Assembly: GCA_028287505.1 (NCBI GenBank)
Contig: JAQBPN010000045.1
Coordinates: forward strand, 1 to 64,000
Source: Fibrobacterota bacterium
GTDB lineage: Bacteria; Fibrobacterota; Fibrobacteria; UBA11236
Direction of reading: 5' to 3'
Length of the DNA: 64,000 nt
Shown here: positions 59,201-64,000 of the stretch, piece by piece
Layout of the letters: each line of letters opens with the position of its first letter
Position numbering within the stretch: position 1 is the stretch's first letter
Notes under the pieces: model-generated
Seen by the model: only the letters and a program-made list of their open reading frames with translations
Told to the model about the DNA's origin: nothing
Databases searched by the model: none
Translations under genes and position numbers: made by a program

Positions 59201-60652
59201 TCGGCTCAGTATTACGACATGATGACGCAATACCAATCCGGGACGCTAGTTGCCGCGACCCATGACATCAATCTTGTTGCCGAAGGCGATGAGCAATGGC
59301 AAGAGTCCTTCAATAGTGATGGAACGATTGCCACGGAATTGGAAATCCGGGGCGTTATGGGCCGGAGAGGACAAAAAATAGGCCGGATTGTGCCGGGTGG
59401 GGACTATGAGTTCTATCTTAAGAATCACCTTGGGAGCACCATGCGGGTGGTTTCCGATGAGGGAGATTATCAACCGAACAGTACCTGGGTTTTGGATTAT
59501 ATGGCATATGGCGATCTAAGGAAGGTGAAAACCGGGGCCACGGATGTTGCCGAGACATTCACCGGCAAGCAGTTGGAGCAAACGACCGGGCTCTATGCAT
59601 TCGGGGCCCGATGGATGGATCCCCAGCTGGGAATGTTTTTGAATCCCGATCCCGATTTTGAATATTCCAATCCATACTCCTACACGGGAGGCAATCCAGT
59701 CAATCTGGTCGATCCGGACGGCAGAAGTGATGGCGGCGGATGTGACGCGAATTGTGACGGTGGCGGTGGTGGACATTTCGGTGGTCCTGGCGGCCCAAGC
59801 TACTCGTCCGGATACGGTGGACCCGGCGGCCAGGACGGCCCTCGGGGGCCCGGTGGAGAAACTATTTTGGGATATGATTCATATACCGGCTTGGGCGTAT
59901 ACATAAACAGTGGTGGCGCATCCATGGCGGGCCAACAGGTCGGAGCGGATTTTTCCGATGTTTATTCTGGAGATGGCGGCGGATCGCATGGAGGGGGTTA
60001 CAATCGAGACGGTCAAGGCGGCGAAGCGGGAAAAGGGGCGTCGGCTATTTCGCCTCCAGGTGGATCTCTTGGGCCGAGCGGGTCTTGGAGCAAAGGTTTG
60101 AGTGCGGGATTGCCTCCTGCACCTGGGCCTCTCTATCTATTTCCGAAGTCAAACGGAACAAAGGAGCGAGGCGCAGAGAAAGAGGAGTCTGCCGGCTTGT
60201 TGTCAAAAACGGGTTGGGGAATTGGCATTGCGGGGACAGGTGCAGGTGCACATGAGTATAGATTTCTTATCAATGGAACTTGGCGGGCAAGCAACGGGCA
60301 AATGTACTCTCTCAAATTTCATGGCAACCGTAGCGTATCCGGCTATGCAAAAGCATTGGAAACTGCTGAAAGAGCGCATGCAATTGGACGGGGGCTTTTT
60401 ATAGCAGGCTCTGCTCTTGCGACTGTCAGGATGGCCCACGGTATTTACGCAGGGGATATTGATGAGGAGGCTTCTGCCGCAACTGATGCTGCAATTGGAT
60501 ATTATGCTTATGCTGGAGGATGGCCTGGCCTGGCCTTCGGAGCTATTTACACTGGTCTGGATATGATGGGATATTTAAAACCCTCAAACGCACCGGCTCG
60601 GGAACATGAAAATCCATTTTTTGCACCGGACAATGTTCGCATAGGGTACTAG
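56234..60652 (+). CDS. RHS protein with core domain and variable C-terminal tip (RHS-2)
   Basis: The 1472-residue protein has a signal peptide (FLAFCLGLSSSCFSA, cut near 23). A CBM4-like jelly roll (about 35-195: NLVRNWSFEDRG, IYFDDVILEKGA) and YD repeats follow (LRKFWYNRLGQVRFSQ, ARYEYYDWGGLKSV). The RHS core is at about 1055-1162 (FYLKNHLGSTMRVVSD, GLYAFGARWMDPQLGMFLNP, PYSYTGGNPVNLVDPDGR). After it comes a Gly-rich linker (about 1163-1290) and a tip of about 130 residues with HEYRFLINGTWRASNGQMYS and hydrophobic segments (AIGYYAYAGGWPGLAFGAIY), perhaps membrane-active. The tip is AT-rich and matches no toxin family I know. The ATG overlaps the RHS-1 stop. Confidence 0.85.
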   Translation: MRIPILPGFLAFCLGLSSSCFSANTLGRVYSFGFSKGNLVRNWSFEDRGNNWFDEETVRSRFAAKDDGIVAVTGSFVARFAGSNNTAETIDKLISDVFPIESNSTYTLSFYANTSGTSANVHPVVRFYSDPGQTQLIPAPGQNYPADADWTLQSTTFSTPAGAAYARLALVEVAPTEGGTIYFDDVILEKGATASSRSNVVEAVGFVNDLEQTVQSQLKVSGGGTDGPGRKYLVEASTFDDSRRPVENYEPFTRAGSPDYDPDFDLHSKVYNDGSNGRGDLGTTPFSTLSYFDQPGSQVKSANAPGAAWQGAAKAIRSDWYYVTDMAVPAYTDVEALANDNLSHPYRLDWGKDVNGNYDLAWTNEKGETVQRAFRTSSRSVVTKFEYFPDGRLKKVLTPLDDQADETHQNFREILNYNSAGEVTSAYSKDRGLRKFWYNRLGQVRFSQHESQDPNTFDYEDYDFRDRPISSGTQVITGFADYMEDSRSIPSTIKREHKGFIYDNLDSFLARTGLDLSVLMPGRTLGINGNGRIVCAYHLNNEVDLPALSTSDRIVATFFNYNAYGEVSEAYKYVGPIKNASKKIHKAVYAYDQLHRIQDIGFFDGHSETSPIAEHAFTYDLFGRIIRIAGKQDKDVARYEYYDWGGLKSVIVGGDAHFGTGTKIEFAYHSQGWMKEIKATRLATGETTFQELLGYEAKSYDDVNVPALNQTAFDGKITQQLYKFARDVNTTGPVRLFNYSYDDMDRMTEADFRKSTAPSLLNPLQQINYNNLVWDPDDESMDSRLAYDDVGRIVNNRSGVPAADQAVYHYKDQENSYQLDHVNGKLSGAPSRNTAPAGTFEFDSRGRMSRDESKKMSIAYGWDDMPTRYEMDQGDGTKTSEYEFYDASGHRVSRMDFSSPFQQGEKVLFVGNLESGEAGNPYAYSSLDQAYATIKALLQSGGMANVSQIHLFVVPNANEDEITPTSDIETLTNNSGQTVTLELEGLIKFSAQYYDMMTQYQSGTLVAATHDINLVAEGDEQWQESFNSDGTIATELEIRGVMGRRGQKIGRIVPGGDYEFYLKNHLGSTMRVVSDEGDYQPNSTWVLDYMAYGDLRKVKTGATDVAETFTGKQLEQTTGLYAFGARWMDPQLGMFLNPDPDFEYSNPYSYTGGNPVNLVDPDGRSDGGGCDANCDGGGGGHFGGPGGPSYSSGYGGPGGQDGPRGPGGETILGYDSYTGLGVYINSGGASMAGQQVGADFSDVYSGDGGGSHGGGYNRDGQGGEAGKGASAISPPGGSLGPSGSWSKGLSAGLPPAPGPLYLFPKSNGTKERGAEKEESAGLLSKTGWGIGIAGTGAGAHEYRFLINGTWRASNGQMYSLKFHGNRSVSGYAKALETAERAHAIGRGLFIAGSALATVRMAHGIYAGDIDEEASAATDAAIGYYAYAGGWPGLAFGAIYTGLDMMGYLKPSNAPAREHENPFFAPDNVRIGY

Positions 60653-60659
60653 TTTTGCA

Positions 60660-61064
60660 ATGAAGCCATTTGAGTACATTTATTACCGTATTTATTCTTG
60701 GAACCTGAAAAAGTGGGGTGTATCAAACATGCCTCACATCAATGCGCTTTATTTGGTTTCCCTGATGATGTTCCAAAATCTGTACGCTCTCGCATTGATA
60801 GCTCAATTTTTCGGAATTGATTTTGCCTTAAGGACGCCGCTTCCTGAAAAGGAGGCTATTGTTACCGCATTCACCGTCGTAGTATTCAATTATTTCCATT
60901 TTATTCGAAAAGGCCAGTACAAATCCCTTGCTAAAAAATATTCACATGAGTTGCCCAATGAGAGGCGGCGTAATGCTGTTTTTGTCTGGATATATATGGT
61001 CATGTCTCTTTTATCTATTCTAATTTTGGCGTTCGCATACAAAAGCACCGGCCCTCTGCTCTGA
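60660..61064 (+). CDS. Small membrane protein, immunity candidate 1
   Basis: The 134-residue protein begins MKPFEYIYYRIYSWNLKKWG and has four predicted membrane segments (about 28-50, 65-83 with FTVVVFNYFHF, and two near the end including VWIYMVMSLLSILILAF). It starts 7 bp after the RHS-2 stop, the place where immunity genes of polymorphic toxins normally lie. It has no own ribosome-binding site of note, so it is probably coupled to RHS-2. The sequence is AT-rich like the toxin tip. It is clearly paralogous to the next gene. A membrane immunity protein fits a membrane-active tip, but this is inference. Confidence 0.75.
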   Translation: MKPFEYIYYRIYSWNLKKWGVSNMPHINALYLVSLMMFQNLYALALIAQFFGIDFALRTPLPEKEAIVTAFTVVVFNYFHFIRKGQYKSLAKKYSHELPNERRRNAVFVWIYMVMSLLSILILAFAYKSTGPLL

Positions 61065-61120
61065 GTGCATAAGTAGTAGTCAGTCTTCCGTAAGGAAGGC
61101 CGTCCAAATAGGAGTGGCCT

Positions 61121-61537
61121 ATTAATCCATACGAATATTTGTTCTACAGGGTTTACGCTTGGAACCAAAAGCGGAAACCTGGAACGGATCTTCCGCAATG
61201 GAATGGAATTTTGGCGGTATCTTTCATGATGTCGCTGAATTTCATCCTGCTTCAGTTTATCGTTCGGATTTTCGGCTGGAGAATATTTTTTGATGACCCT
61301 CTTCCAAACTCGGAGATAGTCGCTGTTTTGATTTTGACTCTTTCTTTGAACTACTTTTTGTTCCTTCACAAAGACAAATACAAGAAGTTAATCGAGAAAT
61401 ACGCCCAAGAGCCTTTTGGAAAAAGGAATTGGAAAGCGTTGGGGCTGCTTCTTTATATCGGCGCTTCTTTTTCCACAGTCATTTATCTGGCCGGGGTCTT
61501 TGGATCGACGGAGCCGCCCTGGAAGAAACACTGGTAG
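61121..61537 (+). CDS. Small membrane protein, immunity candidate 2 (ATT start)
   Basis: The 138-residue protein aligns along its length with the preceding one: NPYEYLFYRVYAWN against KPFEYIYYRIYSWN, LPQWNGILAVSFMMSLNF against MPHINALYLVSLMMFQNL, and the KYKKLIEKYAQE/QYKSLAKKYSHE helix. To include the conserved NPYEY start, the initiation codon must be ATT at 61121. AGGAG (61110-61114) lies 6 bases before it, the ideal distance. The frame has a stop at 61109, so no upstream start exists, and the next candidate (TTG 61139) is 24 bases from the site. A small hairpin (61085-61098) lies in the gap. It is probably a second or duplicated immunity gene. Confidence 0.75.
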   Translation: MNPYEYLFYRVYAWNQKRKPGTDLPQWNGILAVSFMMSLNFILLQFIVRIFGWRIFFDDPLPNSEIVAVLILTLSLNYFLFLHKDKYKKLIEKYAQEPFGKRNWKALGLLLYIGASFSTVIYLAGVFGSTEPPWKKHW

Positions 61538-61550
61538 ATACGCGGCTCTT

Positions 61551-62681
61551 TTAAAACCGATCGGGCCAGTACATGGTCGCATTCCGCAGCGGGAACCACG
61601 CCCCCAGCAAATCCAATTGCGACGAAGACGCCTGCAACTCAGAGGCGGTCAGCAGATCCCGGGCTGAACGATAGCCCATCGCCATCTGGAACAGTGTCCC
61701 CTGCCCGAAGCGGGCGGATCCTTCCGCCCCCTGGGTCAAAGGCTCACCCAATGATCCGTGCCCGTCCTTGTACTTCAGGATGCACGCCCCCAGTTCCGTC
61801 GAGAGGGCCACTTCGCCTTCCGGCAAAGGATGCTCCGCATCCCGCCCCAATCCTTCCGCCAGTCTTTCCATGAAGGGCTGGAAGCGGATCACGCGTCCCA
61901 TGAACTCGCCGTTGCGCGGATAGCGGATGTCCGCCTCGCAGCCGAACTTGCGGGCGTAAAGCGCCAGGGGATGGTCCGGAGGCATGGCCAGATGGACTTC
62001 CTCCTTGCGCAGCTCCAGGGCCCGCTGGGCCAGGAAGCGCAGGATGGAGCCCATGACTTCGCCGCCCATTCCGCCGGCTTCCGCGGCCCGGCAGCGCTCC
62101 GGGTCGTCGTCGAACACGACATAGCCCGTAACGCGGTCGCGTCCGTCCACGGTCACGCGCACGCCGGCCTTGGTGAACCAGCCCACGCTGCGGGGAAAGC
62201 CTTTCCAGGTCTTGGCGTCCCGGACCGCCGTGCCCGTCCGCCCGGCGTTTTCGCCGTTGTAGATGCGGGCTATCGAAGGAAGGTCGCTTTCCTGGAAGGA
62301 TCGCAACGGCAGGGGTCCCGGAGCCCGCTCCGCGTTCAGGGTGGAGATGCGGATGCCGTATTCGGGCATGCAAGGCGCATAGCCGAAGCGGTGATAGAAA
62401 TCGGGGATGCCGTGGAGGAGGGAGGCTTCGTAGCCTTCCCGCTCGATGAGCGCCAGGGCCGCTTCCATGACCTGCCCGGCCAGGCCTTTGCCCTTATGGG
62501 GATCGTCCGTCGCGACGGCGGCGATCCCGGCCACCTTCACCTGCGCGCCGCCGACCCGCATAAGGCGATCGACTATCCAGAGGCGCGAGACCGATTTTCC
62601 TGCGTCGAGCAATTCGACCTTCCAACCTGGCGTGACCATGTCGGGCGGGCAGTTGTCCACATGGGTGGTTTTCAGTTCCAT
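61551..62681 (-). CDS. Eis-like GNAT N-acetyltransferase
   Basis: The 376-residue cytosolic protein begins with the GNAT fold. IAAVATDDPHKGKGLAGQVM carries the acetyl-CoA loop (HKGKGLAG), followed by EASLLHGIPDFYHRFGYAP, the family's FYxRFGY end. A second GNAT-like half (about 125-270) and a C-terminal SCP2-like domain (ALSTELGACILKYKD and GTLFQMAMGYRSARDLL) complete the three-domain layout typical of Eis-type enzymes. The last residues (YWPDRF) fit the Eis active-site C-terminus only loosely. Eis relatives acetylate aminoglycosides or lysines; the substrate here is unknown. It faces the immunity gene 13 bp away. Confidence 0.85.
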   Translation of the reverse strand: MELKTTHVDNCPPDMVTPGWKVELLDAGKSVSRLWIVDRLMRVGGAQVKVAGIAAVATDDPHKGKGLAGQVMEAALALIEREGYEASLLHGIPDFYHRFGYAPCMPEYGIRISTLNAERAPGPLPLRSFQESDLPSIARIYNGENAGRTGTAVRDAKTWKGFPRSVGWFTKAGVRVTVDGRDRVTGYVVFDDDPERCRAAEAGGMGGEVMGSILRFLAQRALELRKEEVHLAMPPDHPLALYARKFGCEADIRYPRNGEFMGRVIRFQPFMERLAEGLGRDAEHPLPEGEVALSTELGACILKYKDGHGSLGEPLTQGAEGSARFGQGTLFQMAMGYRSARDLLTASELQASSSQLDLLGAWFPLRNATMYWPDRF

Positions 62682-62746
62682 GTACGAAACAGGGATGTGC
62701 TTTGAGAAGCGGAGGAGTCGGGAAGGGGTAGGGAGGTTTGTGGGGG

Positions 62747-62881
62747 CGTTTCGTCGGGCGTCGGGCGTCGGGCGTCGGGCATAAAAACCAAGGGAAACCG
62801 GTGGGTTTTCTTCGTATTGGTTTTTGCGCCAACGCAGTACGGAAAAAGCTTTACGCCCGACGCCCGACGCCCGACGAAACG
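62747..62881. repeat. Perfect 29-bp inverted repeat built from 7-bp units
   Basis: The left arm (62747-62775) contains CGTCGGG repeated three times. The right arm (62853-62881) is its exact reverse complement, with a 77-bp spacer. The right arm begins 1 base after the stop codon of the ABC-ATPase gene on the minus strand, so the transcript of that operon would fold into it at once. No T-tract follows. It may protect the 3' end, stop transcription, or be the trace of a mobile repeat. Confidence 0.85.
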
Positions 62882-62882
62882 T

Positions 62883-63728
62883 TTATCCGGGTACGGCACT
62901 TTTTTTCAAAGCTCCACTCTTGCTCGTTGCAATCTTCTTCGCCATCAATTGTTCAACGGTCGGCATTGCCGGCACCGATGCTATCAAATTCCTCGTGTAC
63001 TCGCTCTTCGGGTTCTTGAAAATCTCTTCGGTCTTCGCATACTCTACGGCCTTGCCATGCTGCATGATGAGCACGTCGTCGGACAGGTATTCCACCACGC
63101 CCAGGTTGTGGGAGATGAAGAGATAGGTGAGGCCAAGCTGTTTCTGCAGATCCATCAGCAGGTTCACGATCTGGGTTTGGATGGACACGTCCAGGGCGGA
63201 CACGGCCTCGTCGCAGACGATGAACTTGGGATCCAGGGAGAGCGCGCGCGCGATGTTGATGCGCTGTTGTTGGCCGCCGGAGAATTCATAGGGAAACGCG
63301 CCGGAGCGGTTGGGATTGATCCCCACCAGGTCCAGCAGTTCCCGCACGCGTTTGCGGCGGGATTCCCCGTCCCCGATGTTCCAGATCTTCATGGGATCCT
63401 CCACCGCTTCGCCCACGCTCATCTTGGGGTTCAGGGAGGAGAAGGGGTTCTGGAAAATCATCTGCATGTTCCGGCGGTTGGGCCGGAACTGCGATTGGGA
63501 AATCCCGGAGACGGTTTTGCCGTCGAACTTGATGGTGCCGGCATCGGGTTCGATGAGGCGGAGGATGCAGCGGCCCAGGGTGGATTTCCCGGAACCGGAT
63601 TCCCCCAGGATGCCCAGGGTCTTGCCACGCTCGATTTTCACGGAGATGCCGTCCACGGCCACCACGCGGCGGTCGCCCTTGCCGAAGGTTTTCCGGATGT
63701 CGGTCGCTTCCAGGATGTAATCGGGCAT
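62883..63728 (-). CDS. Oligopeptide/dipeptide ABC transporter ATP-binding protein (DppF/OppF-like)
   Basis: The 281-residue ATPase powers uptake of short peptides. It has Walker A GESGSGKST (42-50), Q-loop MIFQNPFSSLNP, the signature FSGGQQQRINIARAL, Walker B FIVCDEAVSALD and H-switch LFISHNLG. The C-terminal HPY-like segment is short (NPKSEYTRNLIASVP). The ATG at 63726-63728 is preferred (AGGTG 7 bases upstream); a GTG 9 bases earlier is possible. It follows the DppD-like gene by 13 bp. The inverted repeat begins directly after its stop. Confidence 0.93.
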   Translation of the reverse strand: MPDYILEATDIRKTFGKGDRRVVAVDGISVKIERGKTLGILGESGSGKSTLGRCILRLIEPDAGTIKFDGKTVSGISQSQFRPNRRNMQMIFQNPFSSLNPKMSVGEAVEDPMKIWNIGDGESRRKRVRELLDLVGINPNRSGAFPYEFSGGQQQRINIARALSLDPKFIVCDEAVSALDVSIQTQIVNLLMDLQKQLGLTYLFISHNLGVVEYLSDDVLIMQHGKAVEYAKTEEIFKNPKSEYTRNLIASVPAMPTVEQLMAKKIATSKSGALKKSAVPG

Positions 63729-63741
63729 GGTCGTCACCTTC

Positions 63742-64000
63742 TCAGAGCGGATAATGACAGTAGGCGAGATGATCGTCGGGGCCGGTGCCGCCGCCGTTTA
63801 CGGCTGCTGCCGGTGGCGCTTCGTTGCGGCATTTGTCCGTGGCCAAAGGGCAGCGGGGGTGGAAGCGGCAGCCCGTAGGCAGATGGGTCAAGGGCGGGAT
63901 ATTGCCCTTGATGGGCTCCACCCGGGTCCCACGCTTGCCCAGCTCCAAGTTGGAGGAGAACAGGGCCTTGGTGTAAGGATGGCCGGGATGCGAGACCAGG
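63742..64000 (-). CDS. Partial ABC transporter ATP-binding protein (DppD/OppD-like), C-terminus
   Basis: The frame is open to the window edge and gives the last 85 residues. HPGHPYTKALFSSNLE is the oligopeptide-transporter C-terminal HPY motif, followed by PTGCRFHPRCPLATDKC, the four-Cys iron-sulphur-like signature seen in OppD/DppD proteins (two Cys visible in CPLATDKC plus the earlier C and a later YCHYPL). The pairing with the next ATPase is the usual dpp/opp layout. The permease and binding-protein genes would lie beyond the window. Confidence 0.9.
   Translation of the reverse strand, partial: LVSHPGHPYTKALFSSNLELGKRGTRVEPIKGNIPPLTHLPTGCRFHPRCPLATDKCRNEAPPAAAVNGGGTGPDDHLAYCHYPL

Overview
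The window reads as a high-GC Gram-negative chromosome segment. The mix of a fibro-slime domain protein, many secreted proteins ending in a type IX-like C-terminal sorting module, lipoproteins and outer-membrane barrels with a terminal aromatic residue suggests the Fibrobacterota or a close relative. This is inference from gene content; no rRNA or other phylogenetic marker is present. No tRNA, rRNA, CRISPR array or insertion sequence was recognised.

Layout. 1-4.2 kb: start of an unknown gene, a secreted ThuA-like protein, and a lipoprotein behind a secreted GH20 hexosaminidase. 4.2-6.7 kb: a 23-bp perfect inverted repeat and a 13-repeat propeller-like secreted protein. 6.7-18.8 kb: accessory genes (SnoaL-like protein with an AraC regulator, two lipoproteins, DUF1801, DUF4142, a PhyH-type dioxygenase, a PL7 alginate lyase, a truncated signal peptidase, a VCBS-repeat protein, DUF1206) and two gene remnants. 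18.9-24.1 kb: treY, a receiver-only regulator and a hybrid histidine kinase.

24.3-45.2 kb is a chitin-utilisation region. It holds two secreted GH18 genes in tandem. Upstream lies a tightly packed block of five genes: a carbohydrate-binding-like exported protein, three outer-membrane barrels (two of them paralogues) and a signal-less GH20. Further on are a secreted CBM-like protein, a third exported GH18, a sugar dehydrogenase-like protein, a large fibro-slime protein and a cytosolic GH18. Two promoters here share the same geometry: an imperfect palindrome, 15 bp, a -35, 17 bp, and a TAGGTT -10. The likely flow is: secreted GH18 enzymes release oligosaccharides, the barrels import them, and cytosolic GH18/GH20 hydrolyse them. 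aceB-aceA (glyoxylate shunt), divergent from the cytosolic GH18, could absorb the resulting acetyl units.

48.2-61.5 kb is an RHS polymorphic-toxin locus: a fibre-like F5/8C-Ig protein, two large consecutive RHS proteins that split the cocoon between two reading frames (as TcB/TcC do), and two paralogous small membrane proteins as immunity candidates. The second of these appears to start at an ATT codon. The region ends with a GNAT/Eis-like acetyltransferase, a 29-bp perfect inverted repeat, and the last two genes (one incomplete) of an oligopeptide ABC transporter operon.
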